Shown here: positions 6,863 to 14,324 of the stretch, one piece after another
How the letters are laid out: every line of letters starts with the position of its first letter
Position numbering within the stretch: position 1 is the stretch's first letter
DNA from: UBA935 sp031555615
GTDB taxonomy: Bacteria; Bacillota; Clostridia; Lachnospirales; Lachnospiraceae
DNA: 20,385 bases
NCBI GenBank assembly: GCA_031555615.1
Contig: JAVBUF010000004.1
Coordinates: forward strand, 1-20,385
Reading direction: 5' to 3'
Notes under the pieces: model-generated
Database searches by the model: none
What the model was told of the DNA's origin: nothing
Seen by the model: only the letters and a program-made list of their open reading frames with translations
Program-made: the position numbers and the translations under genes

Positions 6863-7351
6863 TTATCTTTTTACCGATACAATTTGCGACACCTCATCAG
6901 CCAGAGCACAAACTTCGTCGTTCATGGTAATACCGGTCATGATAATATCAGTTTCTTCATTCCTTACCTGCAAAAGACTTTTCAAATCCGCCACAGATAT
7001 AATGCAATTATCAATCAATCCCAGAACTTCGTCCAGGATCAGAAGCTTACATTCGCCGGTGGATAATACTTTTTTAGCAAAATTCAGTCCGTTTTTAATA
7101 TTGACGGCTTCCTCGGCTTTTCTTTCGGCTGATAATTCACAAAAATTCTCATCTGACTTTTCAAAACAAAAAATTTTGATTTCCGGTTCCATTCTTTGTA
7201 AAAAGGCGGAGGCCACTAGCCCCTTACCTTTTAAGAACTGAATAATAACAACACTTTCCCCTTCACTGGCACGCTGTAAGGCATTTCCCAGTGCCGCCGG
7301 CGATTTTCCCCTTCCATCACCGCTATAAATCTGTATTGTTCCCTGCTTCAT
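6863..7351 (-). CDS. cobO: Cob(I)yrinic acid a,c-diamide / cobalamin adenosyltransferase (CobO/BtuR type)
   Basis: The enzyme transfers the adenosyl group of ATP to cob(I)alamin or a corrinoid precursor. From the chosen ATG (162 residues) the N-terminus reads MKQGTIQIYSGDGRGKSPAALG, the P-loop of this family, with G11, G15, K16 and S17. LLILDEVLGLID follows as the conserved acidic block, and TDIIMTG with DEVCALADEVS lies near the C-terminus. The frame is open upstream to 7432, but a promoter covers 7404-7432, so codons there would not be transcribed. GAGGTG lies just before the ATG at 7351; an ATG at 7363 is the alternative. No other cobalamin gene is in the window, so it may serve salvage or B12-dependent enzymes. 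A terminator-like repeat follows. Confidence 0.88.
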   Translation of the reverse strand: MKQGTIQIYSGDGRGKSPAALGNALQRASEGESVVIIQFLKGKGLVASAFLQRMEPEIKIFCFEKSDENFCELSAERKAEEAVNIKNGLNFAKKVLSTGECKLLILDEVLGLIDNCIISVADLKSLLQVRNEETDIIMTGITMNDEVCALADEVSQIVSVKR

Positions 7352-7403
7352 CCCACACCTCATATGAACTGCACCTGTGTATTTCCTGTAAAATACGTTG
7401 CTT

Positions 7404-7432
7404 ATCATAACATAGATGTTAAAAAAAGGCAA
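7404..7432 (-). promoter_or_regulatory. Sigma-A promoter of the adenosyltransferase gene
   Basis: Read on the minus strand, TTGCCT (7432-7427) is 17 bp from TATGAT (7409-7404). The predicted start is near 7397, about 45 bases ahead of the chosen ATG. It separates this gene from the broken SSB-like gene upstream. Confidence 0.65.
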
Positions 7433-7469
7433 GTTTTCTATCTCGTTCTCTGGTTTTTCTGGTTTTTTC

Positions 7470-7916
7470 TTAGTTTTCTTCCATCAGTTCCTGTTTATCC
7501 TCCAACAGTTCCAGCTTACTTACCGAAACTTCGTAGGCAATTCTCTTATTTACCTGCTCTTCCGATATCTTTTTCATATATTCCCGGCTCTGAATCCGGC
7601 CCCAGATAGCGCATCTTTCACCTACTGCAAAACCGCTGGCATATCTGGCGTTTCGCCCCCAACAAATGCAGGGTATGTAATCCGATTTTCCGTCAGGCCT
7701 GTTTACAGCAATCAGCAAGTCGGCAATCTCTCTTCCCAATGGGGTTTTTCGATAAATGGGTTCTTTACAGATATAACCATCCAGAAAAATTTGATTGGTT
7801 TTGGCATTTTCCTCAATATAATCCACAAATTCAATCTCTCTGGCAAACACAGACAATACCAGTCTGTTCTTTCTTTCCTCATGTCGGTTATAAGAACGAA
7901 CTTGTCCGGTTACCAT
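7470..7916 (-). CDS. Downstream fragment of the SSB-like gene, possibly translated by reinitiation
   Basis: The 148-residue frame begins MVTGQVRSYNRHEE, the second half of OB fold 1, and contains a complete OB fold 2 at about residues 39-135. AAGGGG (7926-7931) lies nine bases ahead of its ATG and the upstream stop is only 21 bases away, so reinitiation after the TAG is physically possible. Whether a stable protein results is unknown, because the first OB fold would be cut in two. Confidence 0.5.
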   Translation of the reverse strand: MVTGQVRSYNRHEERKNRLVLSVFAREIEFVDYIEENAKTNQIFLDGYICKEPIYRKTPLGREIADLLIAVNRPDGKSDYIPCICWGRNARYASGFAVGERCAIWGRIQSREYMKKISEEQVNKRIAYEVSVSKLELLEDKQELMEEN

Positions 7917-7937
7917 GATGTTCTGCCCCTTACAATC

Positions 7938-8123
7938 CTAATCCACATTGATGAGACGTTCCGATACCATTAAGGGAATGATATCGCTTGAATCGCTGAG
8001 ACGTTCCACACGGATATCCACCATATAAAAGCCCTCGCCGAAAATTTCATGACTGAATTCGAAGTTCCCTACGATTTCCCCCATGATTACCACCTGGTTG
8101 TTTTCAATTACCTTATCTGTCAT
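7938..8123 (-). CDS. Upstream fragment of the SSB-like gene (61 residues to the TAG)
   Basis: The 61-residue frame starts MTDKVIENNQVVIMGEIVGNF and ends INVD at the amber codon. It covers roughly the first half of an OB fold, which would not be expected to fold alone. It has the normal ribosome site (GGGAG, eight bases) of the original gene. Confidence 0.45.
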   Translation of the reverse strand: MTDKVIENNQVVIMGEIVGNFEFSHEIFGEGFYMVDIRVERLSDSSDIIPLMVSERLINVD

Positions 8124-8205
8124 TGTTGTTCTCCCTTCTTATTCAAGAATTTTTTCCTGTAATGTATTATTATGTATATGGCTTTTTTCCTAATATAGAA
8201 CATTC

Positions 8206-8257
8206 AGCTGTCGCGTATTTTCGACAGCTTGATGTCAGCGTATTTTCGATAGCTGCC
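8206..8257. repeat. Tandem hairpin-forming repeat between comEC and the SSB-like gene
   Basis: AGCTGTCG (8206-8213) and CGACAGCT (8222-8229) form a perfect 8-bp stem. A 12-bp word GCGTATTTTCGA occurs at 8213-8224 and again at 8238-8249, a 25-bp period, with AGCT after each. The second copy makes a weaker CAGC/GCTG stem. No T-run follows on either strand. It lies just after the comEC stop and may slow or end that transcript. Confidence 0.5.
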
Positions 8258-8258
8258 G

Positions 8259-10460
8259 TTATTGCTGCCTGAAACTCTCCACTGTCATCTTTTCACCATT
8301 GGTCCGGAATGTAACAGCGCCCCGCTGATATGTTATATAAATCTTTGTGTTATTGTTTTTCAGTCTTTCAATTAATTCTTTATGGGGATGTCCGTATGAA
8401 TTGCCGTAACCGGCAGAAATAACCGCATAAGCGGGATTGACCAGACGTAAGAATTCCTCCGCCGTAGAATTGCGTGAACCATGATGAGATACCTTTAAAA
8501 CGGTCAGATCGGAGACGGTCCGGCTTTGGGCGATATATCGAACCAGCGCCTGCTCTCCCGCCCCCTCCACATCACCGGTAAAAAGAGCGGAGAACCCCTG
8601 ATATTTTAGTAACAGTACGGTGGAATAAGCGTTACTTTCCAGTCCTGCTGCCGCTGTTTCCGGATGAAGACATTGCAATGTGAAGTCACCTTCCTGCAAA
8701 CCTTGTCCCCGGCTGATGTATCGCACCTTTATCCCTGCTGCCGCTGCCATTTCCTCCAGGCTTCGATATTCCTCATTTCGGCTCCCTTCATGAACCGCCG
8801 GCAAAATCAGGGTTTTAATGGGTATACCATGGGTATCCATAGCCGCAAGCATTTCCGGAAAAGCATTGTAATGATCCTGATCCGGATGGGTTATAAACAC
8901 CGCCTCCAGCTGCCTCACTCCCTGAGACTTTAAATAAGGCAGAATTCGATACTCGCCTGACCCTTTGGTGCTGGAACTGCCCCCGTCAATGAGATAGTTC
9001 CCACCGGATGGACTCTGAATATAAATACAATCTCCTTGCCCTACATCCAGAAGGGTTATGGTCAGTCCCACAGGCACCTTCAATACCAGAAGGAGGATTC
9101 CGACTGTCAGAATCAAATAGCGGATGTGGATTTTCATTCTTTTGTGGAACAAAATCAGCACCACCAGAATCGTTCCGTAAGTGATGATCTGCCACATTTG
9201 AGGTTTTCCGATAATCAGATTATTCAGGGGAAGTTGGTCGCAAAATGTGCATAAATTTTGATAAAATTCCAGAATGAGGGATGATATAACAGCCGTTATT
9301 TTCCCTATTGGTATACAAATACAACCCACCAACATGGTCAGAATACCGGTTATCATCAAAATACTCATCAGGGGGATTACGATCAGATTCATCAAGATGG
9401 AATAAGGCGGGAATTGATAATAGAAAATCAGATATATTGGCAGGGTAGCGGCCGAAATACAGCAGCCGGACAAAAGTGCCTGAACACTCTTTTTAATCAG
9501 GGGGATTTTGATGGGCAGGGAATGATTCATGGCCGGAGCAAAAAGACTGATGGCCAGTACTGCCAGAAAAGAAAAAAGAAATCCGCTGTGATAAAGGTAT
9601 AGCGGTTGTTCCAGTAAAATCAGGATGGCGGCCGCAGCCAGCGCCGTCAGTAAATCATAGGTTCGTCCCAAAAGGCGGGCGGTCATATGCATACCGAACA
9701 TCACTATGGCCCGTAAAGAAGAAGTACTCATACCGGTCATCACTCCATAGCTGTACATCACGGCTGCGGCTGCCGGTGCCGCCAGAGGAATGGGGATGGC
9801 GATACGCCTTAATAACCGATACAGGCTCATGCCGATGATGGAAATGTGCAGACCCGATATGGCCAGAATATGAATGATCCCGTTCCGCTTATACATTTCC
9901 TTGATTTCCGGGTCTGTTTGCCCGGTTTCGCCTAAAAGCATGGTCCGCATGACCGTTGCGTTCTCTTCCGTAAAACACTCATCCAGCACTCTCCCGCAGG
10001 CTTCTTTTATCGCATATAAACCTTCCCGGTAACGACTAAAAGAGCGGCTGACGGCCAAAACCCTTCCTTCATACAATTTATAATCGATCTTTAAAATCTG
10101 ATAATATTCGGCCTGGGAAAATTGGCCCGGGTTGGTGGCTCTCTCAAAACAGGCCACTTCCCCCTGTACCTGAACTGTGCTGCCCAGCTTGGCCTCTCTG
10201 ACATCCTCTTTCAGGTAACACTGTATCTTGCCTCTGGCGGATGGGGGAAACCCCTGGGGTATCACCGTTGGTTTTAAAGTGACCAGCATTACCGGTCCGC
10301 TGGCCGTTGTTTTTCTTTCTTTCCCCACAATCTCACCGGTAACTATAACGTTTTTTCCTTCCCAGGGGGTGAAATCCGTCAGGGGGATATTAAAAATCTG
10401 CAGACATATCACGCATATCATAATAAACAGCAGACAGCCGAAACACAAGGGTCTTCTCAC
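8259..10460 (-). CDS. comEC: ComEC/Rec2 DNA-uptake channel protein
   Basis: ComEC forms the membrane channel that carries transforming single-stranded DNA into the cytosol. The 733-residue protein has all usual parts. There is an N-terminal membrane segment (5-22), and an OB-like extracellular region (about 30-140) holding the ERATNPGQF block. The multi-helix competence domain starts at about 165 with ILAISGLHIS (198-207). A C-terminal metallo-beta-lactamase domain (about 467-720) follows, with LLDVGQGDCIY (470-480), THPDQDH (524-530), FTGD (627-630) and SHHGSRNS (658-665), the likely nuclease residues. The start is GTG and no well-placed ribosome site is seen (an AAAGGA lies about 14 bases off), so the start is the least certain part; coupling to the gene 22 bases upstream is possible. 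The length is normal and no frame damage is seen. Confidence 0.95.
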   Translation of the reverse strand: MRRPLCFGCLLFIMICVICLQIFNIPLTDFTPWEGKNVIVTGEIVGKERKTTASGPVMLVTLKPTVIPQGFPPSARGKIQCYLKEDVREAKLGSTVQVQGEVACFERATNPGQFSQAEYYQILKIDYKLYEGRVLAVSRSFSRYREGLYAIKEACGRVLDECFTEENATVMRTMLLGETGQTDPEIKEMYKRNGIIHILAISGLHISIIGMSLYRLLRRIAIPIPLAAPAAAAVMYSYGVMTGMSTSSLRAIVMFGMHMTARLLGRTYDLLTALAAAAILILLEQPLYLYHSGFLFSFLAVLAISLFAPAMNHSLPIKIPLIKKSVQALLSGCCISAATLPIYLIFYYQFPPYSILMNLIVIPLMSILMITGILTMLVGCICIPIGKITAVISSLILEFYQNLCTFCDQLPLNNLIIGKPQMWQIITYGTILVVLILFHKRMKIHIRYLILTVGILLLVLKVPVGLTITLLDVGQGDCIYIQSPSGGNYLIDGGSSSTKGSGEYRILPYLKSQGVRQLEAVFITHPDQDHYNAFPEMLAAMDTHGIPIKTLILPAVHEGSRNEEYRSLEEMAAAAGIKVRYISRGQGLQEGDFTLQCLHPETAAAGLESNAYSTVLLLKYQGFSALFTGDVEGAGEQALVRYIAQSRTVSDLTVLKVSHHGSRNSTAEEFLRLVNPAYAVISAGYGNSYGHPHKELIERLKNNNTKIYITYQRGAVTFRTNGEKMTVESFRQQ

Positions 10461-10482
10461 GTAATACGATCTTTTCCTTTCA

Positions 10483-11412
10483 TCAATTTACTGTCACAAT
10501 ATCCAGATTCCGTTCAAAAATCGTGGATAAATTTACATTTTCCTTAAACACAACATTGGTGTTGCCATTCACTGATATCTGTACCTTATTTACATTAGGC
10601 AGCTCCACCAATGAATTGGTAATGGAATAAATACTCACATTGGCATTTAATTGATTTAAAAACGCTTCATCGAGGTTTACATAACACGTTCCATCTTTTA
10701 TGGTAATACTAATAATTTTGGTCCCGGAATGGATTGCCGGATAAGCCTTTTCCCCTTCCAGAGGGCCCGCTATCAGATTTTCTACAATTACCTTTTCAAT
10801 TGCCACATTACTGTTGTAAACTACACCATTTCTAGTCACCGCAACCAGGCCGTCACCATTTTCATTTGCAAAATACAGGCGCAGTTTGATTTTTTCATAA
10901 GCATTCATTTCCTTACCGGCATTATCGATAAACATATCCGCCGACATCACCCCGACAATATTGCCCATACTGTCCACCAGGGAATCAGATCGGATCATAA
11001 AAGAAACATAGCTGATTCCCTTGATCTGGGTCAATGTCCGCACCAGGGCGGCTCTGACCAGGGTTTCCGCGATCACCGTCTGCTCCTTATAATGATCATC
11101 AAAGCTTAAAATAATCTGTCCCTCGGCAATACTGTAATCCAGCAACGAAAAACTGCCCGATAAGGGCGATTTATATTCCAGCTTTTCCGGTACTGTACCC
11201 AAATTCTCCAATAATTCAACCACCAGGGTTTCCACCTCGGTGCTGTCGGTTTGATACTCTCTGGCAATCAGTCCGGTTTCTTCATTATTTAAATAGTAGA
11301 TCTGAAAGGTATTGGCATATTCTTTTTCGGGGGTACCGCATGCTGTGAAAAAAAGCAAAAATATCATGCCCAGACCCCATCCTGCCAACTGTATTATCTT
11401 TTCTATTCTCAT
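10483..11412 (-). CDS. Lipoprotein with two GerMN-like domains
   Basis: The 309-residue product has a lipoprotein signal with lipobox FTAC and Cys25, so it should sit on the outer face of the membrane. Two similar segments follow, at about 35-165 and 175-290. Each opens with a strand of the type FQIYYLN / LRLYFANE and ends with predicted SIAEGQIILSFDD / TIKDGTCYVNLDEAF and a VQISVNG-like strand, the pattern of GerMN (sporulation and germination) domains. Its ATG overlaps the kinase stop (ATGA), indicating translational coupling. A GerMN lipoprotein encoded directly after an OmpR regulator and HAMP kinase is the arrangement of LpqB with MtrA-MtrB in Actinobacteria, where LpqB modulates the kinase. 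A similar accessory role here is inference. LpqB also has a beta-propeller-like part that is absent here. Confidence 0.85.
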   Translation of the reverse strand: MRIEKIIQLAGWGLGMIFLLFFTACGTPEKEYANTFQIYYLNNEETGLIAREYQTDSTEVETLVVELLENLGTVPEKLEYKSPLSGSFSLLDYSIAEGQIILSFDDHYKEQTVIAETLVRAALVRTLTQIKGISYVSFMIRSDSLVDSMGNIVGVMSADMFIDNAGKEMNAYEKIKLRLYFANENGDGLVAVTRNGVVYNSNVAIEKVIVENLIAGPLEGEKAYPAIHSGTKIISITIKDGTCYVNLDEAFLNQLNANVSIYSITNSLVELPNVNKVQISVNGNTNVVFKENVNLSTIFERNLDIVTVN

Positions 11413-12890
11413 TTTCCTAAATAATTCAGCGGAATCTTCACCGTAAAGGTGGTTCCTTCTCCTTCCACGCTAACTGCTTTAATAGTTCCCTTATGCAATA
11501 AAACGGCATTTTTGGTTATAGACAGCCCCAGCCCAGTACCGCCGATCTCTCTGGAATGAGACTTGTCGACCCGATAAAAACGCTCATAAATCTGTTCCAG
11601 GGCGTCCTCCGGAATCCCGACTCCCAAGTCACTTACATCAATGGTAAAAAATTGATGGTCCGCATTAACCGTTACGGTAACCGTTCCCTGCTCACGGTTG
11701 TATTTGATGGCATTTTCGATGAGATTGGTGAGAATAAGGGACATTTTAACCTCATCCACCTCTGCCAGCACTTCCCGCTTACTCTCCAGGATCAGCTCTA
11801 CATCCCGCTTTCTGGCAATGGGACGGAGACGTTTTAAGATGATCTCCGTTAATGCGTTGATATCCACAATACTGATGTTCATCGCTGCAACTGCCTTATC
11901 CATTTTAACCAGGGCCAGCAGGTCGTTAATAATCTTGTCTTCCCGCTCTATTTCAGCGGCAATATCCACCATAAACTCCCGGTAAAGTTCAGCCGGTACT
12001 TCACTTTGGGCCAGCAGCGAGTCCGCCAGCACCTTCATTGATGTAATGGGAGTCTTTAATTCATGGGACACATTGGATACAAATTCCTTTCGGGAATCAT
12101 CCAAAATCCGCATTCGGCCTAACAGCTGATTAAAAGCATCCAAAATGTGTTCGGTTTCGATATAATCCGATACCGAAATCGGCTCATCGGTAAAACCTTC
12201 CTTTACCTGCCGGATAGCTCTGGTTACCCGGTCAAATGGGATTACCAGAATATTAGCAAAAACCAAGGCTATTGCAAACAGCAGAAACAGCAGCAATATT
12301 TCGACTATAAAAGATTTATGGCTCAATATTTCTTTGGTAGTACTCAGGGTATCCGTTGAGACACTGGTCAGCATAACGCCCCGGACAATTTCGGTTCCGG
12401 CCGGCATATCGGAGGTTGCATTCTTCGCATTGATGGTTTCCACAATGGGAGTAGTGATCTCGATGTATCGGTTGACACTATCGTAATTAGCCACACTGGT
12501 ACCCTTCAGGCATCTGATCACTTCTTCAGAAATAATCGTTTTGCCTTCACCTATGGTATAAGTATCCTTTACCACCTTTAAACCACTGTTAATAATCAGC
12601 ACCCGTCCATCATACAAATTGGAAAGCTGCTCCAGCTCAGCATTAATTACCTCCGAGGAATTATCCTGAAGGTAATTATAGGTGATCAAATGATTTGCAA
12701 TAATTTTTAATTGGGTTTGGACATCGGATTTGCGTACGTTAACAGCACGGTCTTCATAGCTTTCCAGAATAGCAAAACGCATAATGACACCGGGGATAAA
12801 ACCCACCAGAAAAATAATGATAAAGATACGCACCCGCAGGCTGCGCAGCTTATTAAATTTAAAAAATATTTTTTTCAGTGCTTCCTTCAT
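11409..12890 (-). CDS. Sensor histidine kinase with HAMP domain (MtrB/WalK-like layout)
   Basis: The 493-residue kinase (from ATG 12890) has a first membrane helix at about 17-39, an extracellular region at about 40-190 that resembles a Cache/PAS-like sensor, a second helix at about 195-217 and a HAMP region to about 265. HisKA follows, with the phosphorylated His276 in NVSHELKTPIT. The ATPase domain has the N box NLIENAIKYN, DLGVGIPEDALEQIYERFYRVD and GGTGLGLSI. The frame extends seven codons further to a TTG at 12911 that would overlap the regulator gene. The ATG at 12890, 13 bases after the regulator stop with AAAGG ten bases upstream, is preferred. It presumably phosphorylates the regulator encoded just upstream; the signal is unknown. 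Confidence 0.93.
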   Translation of the reverse strand: MKEALKKIFFKFNKLRSLRVRIFIIIFLVGFIPGVIMRFAILESYEDRAVNVRKSDVQTQLKIIANHLITYNYLQDNSSEVINAELEQLSNLYDGRVLIINSGLKVVKDTYTIGEGKTIISEEVIRCLKGTSVANYDSVNRYIEITTPIVETINAKNATSDMPAGTEIVRGVMLTSVSTDTLSTTKEILSHKSFIVEILLLFLLFAIALVFANILVIPFDRVTRAIRQVKEGFTDEPISVSDYIETEHILDAFNQLLGRMRILDDSRKEFVSNVSHELKTPITSMKVLADSLLAQSEVPAELYREFMVDIAAEIEREDKIINDLLALVKMDKAVAAMNISIVDINALTEIILKRLRPIARKRDVELILESKREVLAEVDEVKMSLILTNLIENAIKYNREQGTVTVTVNADHQFFTIDVSDLGVGIPEDALEQIYERFYRVDKSHSREIGGTGLGLSITKNAVLLHKGTIKAVSVEGEGTTFTVKIPLNYLGK

Positions 12891-12903
12891 CTTAGGATAC
12901 CTT

Positions 12904-13590
12904 TCATGCAAAATAATATCCTACTCCCCATTTGGTATGGACATAACGGGGCTCACTGGGATTTTCTTCAATCTTTTCACGCAGCCTTCTGATATGTACG
13001 TCCACCGTCCTGACATCCCCCGGATAATCTGCACCCCAGATAATCTTCAGCAGGTTCTCCCGGCCATATACTTTATTGGGATTCAACACTAAAAGCTCCA
13101 GTACTTCGAACTCTTTTGCGGTGAGATTGATTTCCTTATCCTTAATATAAGCCCGCCTGCTTTCACAGTCTAAGCGGACATCACCATTCTCAATTACCTT
13201 AATGGCTTCCTTTTCTTTTTCCTTGGGCGTCATCCGGCGCATAATGGCCTTCAGTCTGGCTTTTACTTCCAAGATATTAAAAGGTTTGGTTATATAGTCA
13301 TCGGCACCGTATTCCAGGCCTAATATCTTATCCATATCCTCACCTTTGGCGGTTAACATCACAATAGGTACATTGGAAAATTCCCGGATCTGCTGGCAAA
13401 CTTCAAAACCGGTAAATTTAGGCAGCATGACATCCAGTAAAATAATATCGTACTTATTCTCTTTGGCCATGACCAATGCTTCTTCACCGTCATAGGCACA
13501 ATCAACCTCCATGCCATCCTGCTCCAGGCTGAAACGGATTCCCTTTACAATCAATTTCTCATCATCAACTACTAAAACCTTCTTAGCCAT
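12904..13590 (-). CDS. OmpR/PhoB-family response regulator
   Basis: The 228-residue DNA-binding regulator has a receiver domain (1-118) with D9, D10 and E11, the phospho-acceptor D53 in LLDVMLP, T80 and K102 (TKPF). A winged-helix output domain (about 130-228) follows, with LTAKEFEVLELL and the recognition-helix region RTVDVHIRRLREKI, ending GVGYYFA. The frame opens at a GTG at 13602, but the ATG at 13590 has GGAGG five bases upstream and gives the standard MAKKVLVVDDE N-terminus. It begins 31 bases after comEA ends and is followed 13 bases later by its kinase, so it is probably co-transcribed with comEA. The closest well-known relatives by layout are MtrA, WalR and PhoP; the target genes cannot be read from the sequence. 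Confidence 0.94.
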   Translation of the reverse strand: MAKKVLVVDDEKLIVKGIRFSLEQDGMEVDCAYDGEEALVMAKENKYDIILLDVMLPKFTGFEVCQQIREFSNVPIVMLTAKGEDMDKILGLEYGADDYITKPFNILEVKARLKAIMRRMTPKEKEKEAIKVIENGDVRLDCESRRAYIKDKEINLTAKEFEVLELLVLNPNKVYGRENLLKIIWGADYPGDVRTVDVHIRRLREKIEENPSEPRYVHTKWGVGYYFA

Positions 13591-13621
13591 TCCATCCTCC
13601 ACACAAACCGAAAGTTCATCA

Positions 13622-14221
13622 TCAGACTGTAATCTTATCCTTTACCTTGCCAAACAGTCCTTCCTTAATCCCTTCCACTTTCATAATATCTTCAATGCAA
13701 TTGAATTTCCCTTTTTGCTCCCGGTAAGTAATAATGCTTTCCGCCTTAGCCTTGCCCACACCGGGAAGCGTGCAAAGCATTTCAGCCGAAGCTGTATTGA
13801 TATTGATCAAACCGCCTGTTGTTTCAGATACTATGGAATTCCCGGGTGCCTGAGACTGACTGGCTTCTTCCCGGGTGGGAATCCATATCTGAATCCCATC
13901 CTCTACCGGCATGGCCTGATTAACCGTTTCCGTGCTGGCATCCCCGGTAAATCCTCCGGCTGCGTTTACCCCTTCAAAGATCCTGCTTCCTCGGGGCAGT
14001 TCATAAACACCAGGGTTCCTGACTGCGCCGCAAATATGTACAAAGCAGGTATCCGGAGTACTTTCACCTGCCTCATTTTTTTCCTGTGATCCGGTTTCTT
14101 CCGCAGCGGCTTCCACTGCCAGCGGCAGCAATACTTCCTCCTGCTTTTCTTCACATCCGCATAAACAAATGCAATAGAAGAAACTAAATAATAATACCAT
14201 AATATAAATTTTTTTGCTCAT
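13622..14221 (-). CDS. comEA: ComEA-type DNA receptor, lipoprotein variant
   Basis: ComEA binds double-stranded DNA outside the membrane and passes it to ComEC. From ATG 14221 (199 residues) the protein has a Lys-rich start, a hydrophobic segment and the lipobox LCGC with Cys23, so it seems lipid-anchored, whereas B. subtilis ComEA uses a transmembrane helix. An acidic linker (24-58) follows, then an SLBB-type domain (about 59-116, VHICGAVRNPGVYELPRGSR) and a helix-hairpin-helix DNA-binding domain (about 137-199, LININTASAEMLCTLPGVG). The open frame reaches 14272, but that ATG lies inside the promoter -10. GGAAAGG sits just before the ATG at 14221. comEC is found four genes downstream on the same strand. 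No comEB lies between them. Confidence 0.92.
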   Translation of the reverse strand: MSKKIYIMVLLFSFFYCICLCGCEEKQEEVLLPLAVEAAAEETGSQEKNEAGESTPDTCFVHICGAVRNPGVYELPRGSRIFEGVNAAGGFTGDASTETVNQAMPVEDGIQIWIPTREEASQSQAPGNSIVSETTGGLININTASAEMLCTLPGVGKAKAESIITYREQKGKFNCIEDIMKVEGIKEGLFGKVKDKITV

Positions 14222-14270
14222 CTTTTCCTTTCCGTTGATACGAAAAAGAAAAACCCCAATACGCTCTTTC

Positions 14271-14299
14271 ATTTTAAAGGATAAGCCGATGTTTTACAA
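14271..14299 (-). promoter_or_regulatory. Candidate sigma-A promoter of the comEA-regulator-kinase cluster
   Basis: Read on the minus strand, TTGTAA (14299-14294) is 17 bp from TAAAAT (14276-14271). The predicted start near 14264 leaves about 43 bases to the comEA ATG at 14221. It is the only convincing promoter seen ahead of the five-gene run down to comEC. Confidence 0.5.
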
Positions 14300-14324
14300 G
14301 TGACTTAATTAAAAATTTAACAAT

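Larger units (their letters stand above)
7470..8123 (-). pseudogene. Tandem OB-fold SSB-like gene interrupted by an in-frame TAG
   Basis: The two open frames at 7938-8123 and 7470-7916 are in the same phase and are separated only by TAG (7938-7940) and seven sense codons. Reading through gives one 217-position protein. OB fold 1 runs from QVVIMGEIVGNF through the TAG to VFAREIEFVD, and OB fold 2 from NQIFLDGYICKEP to YEVSVSKLELL, with SSB-like features such as GREIADLLIAVNRP and DYIPCICWGRNA. The gap codes for DCKGQNI, continuous with the next strand of OB 1, so nothing is missing except the stop. GGGAG lies eight bases ahead of the first ATG. One substitution (for example CAG to TAG) explains it. 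It may be a recent nonsense mutation, a sequencing error, or a readthrough or reinitiation case. The family probably binds single-stranded DNA. Confidence 0.85.

Noticed and set aside
7938..7940. TAG as pyrrolysine or generally recoded amber codon
   Set aside because: hisA, dapA and dapB all end in TAG at their family-typical C-termini, and no PYLIS-like element or suppressor gene is seen, so general recoding is not supported.
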